From NCBI GenBank assembly GCA_028533045.1, contig JAQQAP010000007.1, positions 168,604 to 232,603 on the forward strand: 64,000 nt of DNA. The letters are read 5' to 3'. Under the pieces are notes generated by a model. The model was not told the DNA's origin, searched no databases, and saw nothing but the letters and a program-made list of their open reading frames with translations. The stretch is from Spirochaetales bacterium (lineage in GTDB: Bacteria > Spirochaetota > Spirochaetia > DSM-2461). The number at the start of each line of letters is the position of its first letter. The first letter of the stretch is position 1. Positions 48,701 through 55,652 of the stretch are shown in pieces. The translations under genes were made by a program, and so were the position numbers.

Positions 48701-49829
48701 GGCTCTCCCTGACGACAAGGGCTTTTTCTTCTGTACCTTTGAAGAGGGAGTCTTGAATGAAGGAATTCATACCCTTAAGGCTCTGTACGGTTCTTATGTG
48801 ACCGAAGAGCGGGTTTTCAATTTTAGCAGCGAGGGCCCCTGGATTAGCTTTGAGGGATACAAGACCGGGGATTATCTGACGGAAAGAACTTTCATTACGG
48901 GACGGACCGGGTATGTGGATTCGGCCGTTGCCAAAGCTCTGGCAATGGACAAGAAAGAGCGGGAGAATAAGGATATTGCCTATCCCATTCTGGAAAGGAT
49001 TGAATATAGCTTTGACAAGGGGCGGACTTTTTCCGTTCTTCCCGGGAATAAGGTAAGCCGGAAAAAGGGTGAAGAGAGCGCCTCCTGGAAGGTTCGTATA
49101 GAAACGGAATTGTATCCCGACGGGGATTTGCCCATCATAGCCAAGGCCTACTATGATGACGGCAGCCAGGTAGTGGAAGAAATCCTCCTGCGGGTGGATA
49201 AAAAAGCTCCCCAGGTAACCATAGATACTCCTTCCGAAGGGGAAGGTTTTAACGATAAACTGATTATTAGTGGTAGTTCGGAAGACGGTAACGGCATGGA
49301 CGAAGTGACTCTGCTTCTGCGGGAAGGGGACAAGAGCGGTTATGAACTGCCCTCCTTTGTTCAGGGCCTCTATCTGGATTTCCATGCTCTGGGGGCGACC
49401 TACGGTGATGTGGGGGCCGGTTTAACCTTCTTTGATGATAATGTAAAGCTCCAGGGGCAGGCAGGAGTGGCCCCGTCCGGACGATTTTCAGGGCTGGTAA
49501 TAGGGGGCAAGTTGCTGGCCAATGTGGCCAACATTCCCTACAGCTATTTTCTGGGGCCGGACTGGTCTGATTTTTCCACCTCTTTGGCCCTGGGGGCCAA
49601 CTTTTCCTACTTTACCATGTCCGGCGATGAGTTAAGCTTTTCCGGCGACGGGGTAATGTTGGGCTCCATATTGGGACAGTGGGAGATTATTAAGTTTGAG
49701 ACGGAGAACTGGTCCGCCTTGAATGATTTTTCCCTTTATGCGGAAGGAAGCCTGTGGTTTATTTCGTCCGATGTGGAAGCGGGGACGGTGGCTCGGTTTA
49801 GTTTAGGTGCCCGGCTAGGCGTCTTTTGA
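45741..49829 (+). CDS. Giant Ig-repeat protein with C-terminal beta-barrel-like domain
   Basis: A 1362 aa exported protein. The start is the ATG at 45741 (AAAGGA upstream); the open frame continues further 5' but only through the preceding gene. Signal peptide (KLIILTALLCPVLWA). About twelve Ig-like repeats, the first lacking its front half (it opens at ESWSYEYDL), then a final Gly/aromatic-rich region of about 160 aa ending LGARLGVF, which looks like an outer-membrane barrel. It follows the Ig lipoprotein by 10 bases; the pair may form one surface assembly. Confidence 0.8.
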   Translation: MRKIKLIILTALLCPVLWAMGRDDTAYDRAEGVESWSYEYDLQGREEGKYNVIVKGVDKAGNVTQAGPYNIMIDGDSDLPRVAVVSPGEGSLIKDNLNIVGSAADDDGVAYVEISMDGGAWARCEGKDFWSYYVSRDDLKDGSHDFKVRATDINGLTGSEQALKFDMDKDIPQIIISSHEKGAYLSDTVDLMGTVQDTSGLNDLWITHRETDETERIKLKYDKDSGLYHFTYKINTKDLEEGVHNLMLSCTDISGSRGEENFLFYADNTPPDITILTPKEGSEVNGKLILSGYAGDAVGVKRIFCRIDEEELEADVIPGSSFWYLELNLAERDFGNHNVEIVAEDNKGNFSIEKLKFENSEESDLPKLSLFGTSLTGTLEKTVQIGLMARDDDGIQAIEYALDEEAFKTKELSEGFVLSLSDLSPGKHTLNARAIDMNNLAGETESLSFIVPKPSERAPLSAVSDPIFDGESDITYLEEGLSLTGKAPGRGITLEYALLGVDKVVYKSLNRSGDGSFTITIPSDMADGQYALSVRALSSEGNRAENLILISRDEKAPELTLLAPLAEEALNGKIVLAGLAHDLQDRPTVELSDDGETFVPLEGGRSFYRILDLNSYEETPEFTLRLTDKRGHSQLIPVPVTVEKESDYPSLSLHYPLEDSLVTGPVKLTGTATDDDGIGSFSYKVGEGEWVEAPGGHAFSLPFDPAGSPDGDFTVFVKCADVNGLESEVIERTFPVSRKAPEINLTAPVPSDFLQGSFVMSGTARDDNGIEAVYVSTDNGFSYNRVQGEEEWSYDLDTAVLTDGTFPVFIKAVDRSGMESYFTSLINVDNRAPEIKLDYPQSNEKILGAIDIKGVVTDLNDLAEVQYTLTARGNGDVTSEEGIEEELSGSLLDREGSSLIMNRSLDLAGRNPGWYAFSLTAVDKAGNRSRVSRDVYVNETSGDAGVALLYPLDGASRKGFVNVEGRVYNVEKNLPVQIILDGKMFAMALPDDKGFFFCTFEEGVLNEGIHTLKALYGSYVTEERVFNFSSEGPWISFEGYKTGDYLTERTFITGRTGYVDSAVAKALAMDKKERENKDIAYPILERIEYSFDKGRTFSVLPGNKVSRKKGEESASWKVRIETELYPDGDLPIIAKAYYDDGSQVVEEILLRVDKKAPQVTIDTPSEGEGFNDKLIISGSSEDGNGMDEVTLLLREGDKSGYELPSFVQGLYLDFHALGATYGDVGAGLTFFDDNVKLQGQAGVAPSGRFSGLVIGGKLLANVANIPYSYFLGPDWSDFSTSLALGANFSYFTMSGDELSFSGDGVMLGSILGQWEIIKFETENWSALNDFSLYAEGSLWFISSDVEAGTVARFSLGARLGVF

Positions 49830-49840
49830 CGCCTAGCCGG
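49811..49840 (+). terminator. Inverted repeat across the stop codon of the Ig-barrel gene
   Basis: CCGGCTAGGCGTC-TTTT-GACGCCTAGCCGG is a perfect 13-bp stem with a 4-base loop; the TGA stop spans the loop. No T run follows, so its role as a terminator is uncertain. Confidence 0.55.
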
Positions 49841-49915
49841 CGGTAGGATCTACTCGTTTTGTAGGGTCTCTGTGATTTTGAATGTATTTACTATATAATT
49901 GGAATAGAGGAAGAT

Positions 49916-50041
49916 ATGGAAAATACTGATCAGAGTAATATCAGAGAAGGCTGGGAAGAAGCATTTAAAGAGATGCACAATGCCGGTGAGGATAAATTGA
50001 TTTTAAATGATCTTGAAGAAGGCGATTTTGAGTGGGAATGA
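49916..50041 (+). CDS. Orphan MazE-like antitoxin tail (41 aa)
   Basis: A short frame with ribosome site GAGGAAG and a TATAAT upstream. The protein (REGWEEAFKEMHNAGEDKLI in the middle, ending FEWE) resembles the toxin-binding tail of MazE/AbrB-type antitoxins. The N-terminal AbrB DNA-binding domain is missing and no MazF gene follows. It is either a decayed antitoxin or a minimal anti-toxin peptide. I rely on remembered family resemblance. Confidence 0.5.
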   Translation: MENTDQSNIREGWEEAFKEMHNAGEDKLILNDLEEGDFEWE

Positions 50042-50055
50042 TAGATTAAGCTTCT

Positions 50056-50991
50056 TTAGCCAATGGCTGCGCGGCGGCGGAAGTGTTTTCTTTCTGTTTG
50101 GCCTGTAGCGGGGGAAAGTTTGTAGAGCTGAGAGTAGCGGGGGTACTGGAAGTAGCCCTGGATGCGGCCCCAACCCTGTAGGATGTGGCTCCAGGCTCTT
50201 CTGGGCTGTAGTTTAAGTAAGAGAAAGGCTCCCTTGGCAAAGTGGATAGATGAGTAAAAGGCCAGGTCGGACAGGGTATATTCGTTTTTACGGAGTATGT
50301 AGCCAAATCCCAGGCCGTAGCCGTGGCGGCGGTTTCTTTCTTTTTTATCGTAGCTACCGTCAAAGGCTTCGTGGAATACGTTAACATCGGCATCGTAGAG
50401 TACGGGAGAGCCGAGTTCGCATATGCGCAGTACCAGGTCCGTTTCTTCACCGGAGATAAAGCGGGGGGCACCCAGTCCAATGGCTTCGTCAAAGTTGCCC
50501 ACATAGTTAACGGGGGCTTTTTTTAGGAAGATTCCGGAGGAGTTTGTGGTCATCCAGGCGTTATCCCGGGTTATTTGTACACACTGTTTTTTAAGCATAA
50601 AACCGCCGGCAGAATAGTCGCCGGAAGGGTCCGTTACCAGGCCGGTCACACCCTGTAGGGTGGGCATTTCGTCAAAATGGGCCTTTACTTTTTTCAGGGT
50701 ATTCTTCTGGTACCAACAGTCGTCATCGGGGAAAGCAATGACCTGGCCGGAGGCGTTTTTTAAACCGTAGTTGCGCGCGGCGGAAAGGCCCATGCTGTGT
50801 CTTACGTGAAGATAGGTAAGATTGTAGCTGGATAGCTGACTTTGGAGCTGCTTTTTAAGGCGGCTGTGGGAGTTCTGGTCTACAATGATAATCTCAAAAT
50901 CCTTGAAGCTTTGTTCCTTGAGGGATTTAATGAGATTAAGGTGGTGTTCTGTACGATTTATAGTTGCTACAATTAATGAAAAATAGGGCAA
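50056..50991 (-). CDS. Family 2 glycosyltransferase, sister copy 1
   Basis: A 311 aa GT-A fold transferase. Start set at a TTG (PYFSLIVATINR) with GGGAG upstream; the same start is used by the sister gene. The N-terminal strand SLIVATINR and the metal-binding DDD in AFPDDDCWY (near residue 85) are visible; SGEETDLVLRI (near 195) is the catalytic-type ED region. It transfers a sugar to a surface glycan. It is clearly related to the gene at 51141 over its whole length. Confidence 0.85.
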   Translation of the reverse strand: MPYFSLIVATINRTEHHLNLIKSLKEQSFKDFEIIIVDQNSHSRLKKQLQSQLSSYNLTYLHVRHSMGLSAARNYGLKNASGQVIAFPDDDCWYQKNTLKKVKAHFDEMPTLQGVTGLVTDPSGDYSAGGFMLKKQCVQITRDNAWMTTNSSGIFLKKAPVNYVGNFDEAIGLGAPRFISGEETDLVLRICELGSPVLYDADVNVFHEAFDGSYDKKERNRRHGYGLGFGYILRKNEYTLSDLAFYSSIHFAKGAFLLLKLQPRRAWSHILQGWGRIQGYFQYPRYSQLYKLSPATGQTERKHFRRRAAIG

Positions 50992-51140
50992 AACCTTTAC
51001 TCCCGGCACAATGTCTTTCAAGTCTAGTTCATAGAAATTAAATTTGAAAGTATTTTAGAAGAAAAATGTGACGGATATGTGAAATAATTGGTATTTTCTT
51101 CAAACAAACCACAAATTCGGTTCGTGGTTCGGGAAAAGGG

Positions 51141-52001
51141 TTAGGATTTATTATATTCAAACCAACCGCGAATGCGGCCCCAGGCCTGGGCGAAGTGAAA
51201 GAGGGCCCTTCTGGGGTGGAGGGTGAGGAGCATGTAGCTGCCTTTGGCCCAGTGCATGGCGGAGTAGAAGCTGAGTCCCAGGATGGTGTAGCCGTTTTTG
51301 CGGAGGACGTAGCCCATTCCCAAGCCGTATCCGTAACCCCGCTGTCGTTCTTTTTCGTCGTACTTGCCCCGGTATTTTTTATGATAGACCTGGATATTGG
51401 AGAAATAGCGGACTTTGTGACCCATAATATGGATACGAAGGACTAAGTCGGTCTCCTCTCCGGAGATGTAGCGTTCCGTTCCCAGGCCGATGTTTTCATC
51501 AAAATCGCCTACCTCTTCTAAGACATCTTTTTTTATGAAGATGGCCGAAGAGTTGGAGGTGAACCAGGCGTTACGGTGGGAGACATTGACACGCCTGCTT
51601 TTATACATATAGCCGCCGGCGGAGTAGCTGCCGTCTACGTCGGTAACGAGGCCGGTGATACATTCCAGCTCGGGCTGACCCTTGAAGTATTTGAAGACGC
51701 TTACCAGGGTATCCGGGCGGTACCAGCAGTCGTCGTCGGGGAAGGCGACCACTTCTCCCGTAGCATGGGTGAGCCCCAGATTACGGGCGGCGGAAAGTCC
51801 CAGGCTCTCTTTAACGTGAAGATAGGTCAGTTTTAACCCTTTTAGCTCTTCTGAGAGAGCTTTTTTTAGTTCGTCATGGGGGTTCTGGTCGACTATAATA
51901 ATCTCAAAATCGGAATATCTTTGCTCTTTGAGGGATTTGAGGAGGCTCAGATGGGGCTCCATCCGGTTAATTGTAGCTATAATAAGCGAAAAGTAGGGCA
52001 A
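51141..52001 (-). CDS. Family 2 glycosyltransferase, sister copy 2
   Basis: A 286 aa GT2 enzyme, start TTG at 52001 with GGAG upstream. AFPDDDCWY and SGEETDLVLRI are identical to the sister gene at 50056, and the two proteins align throughout, so they arose by tandem duplication. Probably acts on a surface polysaccharide. It lies directly beside the direct repeat at 52060. Confidence 0.85.
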   Translation of the reverse strand: MPYFSLIIATINRMEPHLSLLKSLKEQRYSDFEIIIVDQNPHDELKKALSEELKGLKLTYLHVKESLGLSAARNLGLTHATGEVVAFPDDDCWYRPDTLVSVFKYFKGQPELECITGLVTDVDGSYSAGGYMYKSRRVNVSHRNAWFTSNSSAIFIKKDVLEEVGDFDENIGLGTERYISGEETDLVLRIHIMGHKVRYFSNIQVYHKKYRGKYDEKERQRGYGYGLGMGYVLRKNGYTILGLSFYSAMHWAKGSYMLLTLHPRRALFHFAQAWGRIRGWFEYNKS

Positions 52002-52059
52002 AGCAGTCGGTCTCCGTATAACATTATAAGTGTAACACGGGAAGGGATGATTGGGAAGC

Positions 52060-52088
52060 TTAAATAGGGGTTTATAATGTGTCTATTT
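52060..52088. repeat. 29-bp direct repeat, copy A
   Basis: Exactly repeated at 53845-53873. It covers the last codons and stop of the Rpn-type gene. Confidence 0.85.
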
Positions 52089-53040
52089 CTTGTGGGGTGA
52101 GGCCGGTAACATTTGAAATAACTTTGGGACTTATTTTTTCTTTGAGCATCATTTGGGCTATTGCATGCTTTTCTGCGTCTCGGCCTTCCTGACGGCCCTC
52201 TTCCCGGCCTTCTTCCCGGCCCTCCTGAAGACCTTCTTCCCTGCCTTCTTCCCGCCCTTCAATCAACCCCTTTTCGCGTCCGAGTTTTTCGGCTGTGGCC
52301 ATTCGGGAATTGTAGTCTTTTCTCCATTTTTCCCGGGCTTCTATGGCATCCATGAGAGCATCGTCGGCAGTGAAGCGCTTATATTCTTCATGGGCCTTTT
52401 TAAAGTTTTTATCTTTTTTTAACAGTACGGGCATATTTGTCTCCTCTATGTTTCCTTCGTTCTTAAAATAGTAACACCAACCTAATAGTTGGTCCGTTAC
52501 ATCGTCATTTTTAAGGTTTTTTAGTTTTGATAGCTCTACAAAGTGGATTTGCAGATGCTCTGAAAGAATATATTCGGCTTGGTTTTTTTCGGTGATTTGG
52601 AAACAGGTATGGAAATCTTCCAATTCGGGAAAGATAAGAAAGTCCAGAAGGTTAATGCAGACCGTAGGCTCTAGTTCACCGTAGATTTCTCCTTCATTAA
52701 GCTGCTTTTGGTAATTGAGGGCCCAGTAATACAGGCTCCGTTCGGCAAAGGACTCTTCTTTTGAGACTTGGACTTCCACATTAATAATCCGTCCGCTGGA
52801 GTCTTTGGCTTTAACATCGAGAATACTTTCTTTATCCAAGGGACTTGATTTGATATTAAAGGGGTTTTGAATTTCCAGTTCTTCCACATGGGGAAAGCCC
52901 TTTTCTTCAAAAACGGCGTTAATGAAGTCTTTAAGGAGGTCTTTGTTGCTTTCCGATCCCAAAAGGTATCTTATGAAGATATCCGATAAAGGGTTAAGTG
53001 CTCGTGCCATCATCTTAATTATATCTTTTTTTTGTTTCAT
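52072..53040 (-). CDS. Rpn-family recombination-promoting nuclease / PD-(D/E)XK transposase-like
   Basis: A 322 aa protein of the Rpn (YhgA-like) family. NPLSDIFIRYLLGSESNKDLL (in part) at the N-terminus, then the nuclease core ILDVKAKDSSGRIINVEVQ, in which D and the E-x-Q strand are the PD-(D/E)XK residues. The C-terminus has a tandem EGREEG coiled-coil-like stretch and the family ending TGLTPQEIDTL. It cleaves DNA and may aid recombination or transfer. It may have mobilised the flanked block. Confidence 0.85.
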   Translation of the reverse strand: MKQKKDIIKMMARALNPLSDIFIRYLLGSESNKDLLKDFINAVFEEKGFPHVEELEIQNPFNIKSSPLDKESILDVKAKDSSGRIINVEVQVSKEESFAERSLYYWALNYQKQLNEGEIYGELEPTVCINLLDFLIFPELEDFHTCFQITEKNQAEYILSEHLQIHFVELSKLKNLKNDDVTDQLLGWCYYFKNEGNIEETNMPVLLKKDKNFKKAHEEYKRFTADDALMDAIEAREKWRKDYNSRMATAEKLGREKGLIEGREEGREEGLQEGREEGREEGRQEGRDAEKHAIAQMMLKEKISPKVISNVTGLTPQEIDTL

Positions 53041-53164
53041 ATAACATGGGGCGGGGGAAAAGTTTGAAATTGGCTCGTATTTATAAAAAGATATGTGAAG
53101 CTTAGATAGGGGGGTATATGGAAATAGTTTGATTTATGACAGTAGATGATGCTATCATAATGTA

Positions 53165-53608
53165 GTGAGGATTACAGTCGATACCAATATTATTTTTCAG
53201 GCTCTTTATAGTTCATCGGGAGCTTCACATCAAATTTTAAAACTCATTAGAGAAGGTGAACTTGAGTTGGTTCTTTCTATACCGGTTAATGAAGAGTACT
53301 GTGATGTATTAAGACGGGAAGGGTCCAGGTCCTTCCTTAATCTTTCATTGGATGAGATAAATGCTGTTTTAGAATTTATTGCCATGGTAGGTGAGCCATA
53401 TCATATTGATTATCTCTGGCGTCCTAATCTAAGGGATGAAAAAGATAATATCTTTGTAGAATTGGCATTTAACAGTGGCAGCGAGTATTTAATAACACGC
53501 AATATTAAAGATTTTGTCAGAGATAATGAGCTAATAATTGATTCATTTGATGTAATTGCACCTAATGATTTTCTATCATTGTGGAGGAATAATTATGAAA
53601 AAAAGTAA
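53165..53608 (+). CDS. PIN-domain toxin
   Basis: A 147 aa toxin starting at GTG. ITVDTNIIFQAL holds the first active-site Asp, LSIPVNEEYCDVL the conserved Glu, and RDEKDNIFVELA plus TRNIKDF the later acidic residues, so the metal-ion RNase site looks complete. PIN_3 type. It precedes its antitoxin, an unusual order for some systems, and overlaps it by 14 bases. Confidence 0.88.
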   Translation: MRITVDTNIIFQALYSSSGASHQILKLIREGELELVLSIPVNEEYCDVLRREGSRSFLNLSLDEINAVLEFIAMVGEPYHIDYLWRPNLRDEKDNIFVELAFNSGSEYLITRNIKDFVRDNELIIDSFDVIAPNDFLSLWRNNYEKK

Positions 53609-53852
53609 TGTTATGACGATTAGAGTACCGGAAGAATTAAAAGAGCGAATAGAGAAATTTTCCGCTCTGCAAGGTGTTTCTATTAATCAGTTTGCCCTTT
53701 ATACCTTTACAAAGGAATTAGCTGAGTTAGAGACGCGATCCTTTTTTAGGCAACAGCTTAAGAGTAATAAAAAGGATATTCTTAAGCGCTTTGATGCGGT
53801 TTTTAATGATGTTCCAGAGCGAGACGTTCCCGAGTGGGATAGGATTAAATAG
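53595..53852 (+). CDS. Ribbon-helix-helix-type antitoxin
   Basis: An 85 aa protein starting at the ATG at 53595 (GAGGAAT upstream). VMTIRVPEELKERIEKFSAL and INQFALYTFTKELAEL form the ribbon-helix-helix DNA-binding fold; the Arg/Lys/Asp-rich tail would neutralise the PIN toxin. Its stop TAG lies inside repeat copy B. Confidence 0.82.
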   Translation: MKKSNVMTIRVPEELKERIEKFSALQGVSINQFALYTFTKELAELETRSFFRQQLKSNKKDILKRFDAVFNDVPERDVPEWDRIK

Positions 53853-53873
53853 GGGTTTATAATGTGTCTATTT
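53845..53873. repeat. 29-bp direct repeat, copy B
   Basis: Copy of 52060-52088, offset 1785 bases. After a 3-base insertion the match continues with CTTG, so on the minus strand it reads like a second Rpn 3' end (QEKIDTL stop). Confidence 0.85.
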
Positions 53874-53938
53874 TTTCTTGACTTGCATGGGGCTCTCATT
53901 TAAGCTACGATTATTGAATTGGTAAATAAGGATTGATT

Positions 53939-54736
53939 TTGTTACAAAAAGCTATAAAAGCCTCCCTCATCGCAGGGCAGGAAATTTTGAATGTCTACAA
54001 TTCCTCCGACTTTGGAGTAGAAACCAAAGAAGACAATTCCCCTCTCACAAGGGCTGACAAAGCCGCTCACGATGCCATTGTGGCCCAACTTGAAGATACG
54101 GGACTTCCCATCTTTTCCGAAGAAGGCGGCAAGATCCCCTTTGAAGAAAGAAAAGATTGGGGACCTTACTGGCTTGTGGACCCTTTGGACGGCACCAAGG
54201 AATTTATTAAACGAAACGGGGATTTTACCGTAAATATTGCCCTTATTGAGTCGGGCAAGCCGATTATGGGTATCGTTTATGTTCCTGTGACCGATACTCT
54301 CTATTTTGCCGAAGAGGGCAAAGGCGCCTGGCTCCGCGAAAAGGCCGGCGAAGGCGACCGGGGGCAGGATAAAAAACTGGAAGCCCATGCCCCCAAGGAT
54401 AAAAAAATAAGCATTGTTGCCAGCCGTTCCCATCTAAACGAAGATACGGCTGCTTTCATTAAGCGAATGGAAGACAAGGGCTACATTGTGGAAACCACCA
54501 GCCGGGGCAGTTCTCTTAAACTATGCCAGGTGGCGGAAGGTAAGGCCCAGCTTTACCCTCGATTAGGTCCCACCATGGAATGGGACACCGCCGCTGCCCA
54601 TGGGGTGTGCCGGGAAGCGGGTGCAGCGGTTATTGATTTTGAAACAAAAGAAGAGATGAAATACAACAGGGAAAACCTATTAAATAATTACTTTCTGGTA
54701 TATCCCAAGGATTGGAACGAGAATTTTTATGAATGA
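53939..54736 (+). CDS. cysQ: 3'(2'),5'-bisphosphate nucleotidase
   Basis: A 265 aa inositol-phosphatase-fold enzyme that hydrolyses PAP to AMP, removing the by-product of sulfotransferases. The start is the TTG at 53939, 6 bases after AAGGA. Motifs: EEGGKIPFEER, the metal-binding DPLDGTKEF (near 84), and MEWDTAAAHGV near 217. It heads the sulfation operon and overlaps cysD by 8 bases. Confidence 0.94.
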   Translation: MLQKAIKASLIAGQEILNVYNSSDFGVETKEDNSPLTRADKAAHDAIVAQLEDTGLPIFSEEGGKIPFEERKDWGPYWLVDPLDGTKEFIKRNGDFTVNIALIESGKPIMGIVYVPVTDTLYFAEEGKGAWLREKAGEGDRGQDKKLEAHAPKDKKISIVASRSHLNEDTAAFIKRMEDKGYIVETTSRGSSLKLCQVAEGKAQLYPRLGPTMEWDTAAAHGVCREAGAAVIDFETKEEMKYNRENLLNNYFLVYPKDWNENFYE

Positions 54737-55640
54737 TTACAGAATGAACCATCTTAAACAGTTGGAGTCGGAGGCTATTTACATACTCCGTGAAGTAGCC
54801 GCCCAATTTGAACGGCCTGTCATGCTTTTTTCCGGCGGAAAAGACAGCATTTGCATGGCCCATATTGCCCGAAAAGCTTTTTATCCCGGAAAGATACCCT
54901 TCCCCCTTATGCACGTGGATACGGGGCATAACTTTGATGAGACCATCGAGTTTCGCGATAGTTTTGTAGAAGAGATCGGGGCTAAGCTGATTGTAAGAAA
55001 GGTGGAAGATTCCATCGCCGAAGGGCGGGTGGCGGAAGAGAAGGGCCACAATCCCAGTCGGAACGGTCTTCAGACCGTTACACTGTTGGATGGAATTAAG
55101 GAATTTCAGTTTGACTGCGCTCTGGGCGGTGCCCGACGGGATGAAGAAAAGGCCCGGGCCAAGGAGCGATTTTTTAGCTATCGTAACAGTTTTGGTCAGT
55201 GGGACCCCAAGAACCAGCGTCCCGAACTCTGGAACATCTTTAACGGAAAGAAGCAGATGGGCGACCACTTTCGAGTCTTCCCCATTAGTAACTGGACCGA
55301 ACTGGATGTATGGCAGTACATAGACCTGGAGAACATCCCCATGCCCAGCCTCTACTTTAGCCATAAGCGGGATATGATCGTAAGAAACGGCGTGCTTCTG
55401 GCCCATGGCGAGCACGTAACGCCTAACCCCGAGACGGATGAAAAGATTGAAGAAAGAACCGTACGGTTCCGTACCATTGGGGATATGACATGTACCGGAG
55501 CTGTTGAGTCCCATGCGGACAACTTAAAAGATATTATTAACGAAGTCGCCTCTACGAGAACAACGGAGCGGGGCGGACGGGCCGACGACAAACGAGCGGA
55601 AACGGCCATGGAAGACCGTAAGAAGCAGGGTTATTTCTAA
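54729..55640 (+). CDS. cysD: Sulfate adenylyltransferase subunit 2
   Basis: A 303 aa PP-loop enzyme, full length for CysD. FSGGKDSICMAHIARKAF (residues 34-51) is the PP-loop, and GGARRDEEKARAKERFFS and WTELDVWQYI are hallmarks. With CysN it makes adenosine 5'-phosphosulfate from sulfate and ATP. It overlaps cysQ and is 12 bases upstream of cysNC. Confidence 0.97.
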   Translation: MNDYRMNHLKQLESEAIYILREVAAQFERPVMLFSGGKDSICMAHIARKAFYPGKIPFPLMHVDTGHNFDETIEFRDSFVEEIGAKLIVRKVEDSIAEGRVAEEKGHNPSRNGLQTVTLLDGIKEFQFDCALGGARRDEEKARAKERFFSYRNSFGQWDPKNQRPELWNIFNGKKQMGDHFRVFPISNWTELDVWQYIDLENIPMPSLYFSHKRDMIVRNGVLLAHGEHVTPNPETDEKIEERTVRFRTIGDMTCTGAVESHADNLKDIINEVASTRTTERGGRADDKRAETAMEDRKKQGYF

Positions 55641-55652
55641 GGAGCGGCAGGA

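Noticed and set aside
52198..52262. Short tandem repeat suggestive of a CRISPR-like or satellite array
   Set aside because: It is the EGREEG codon repeat inside the Rpn gene, in frame and coding.
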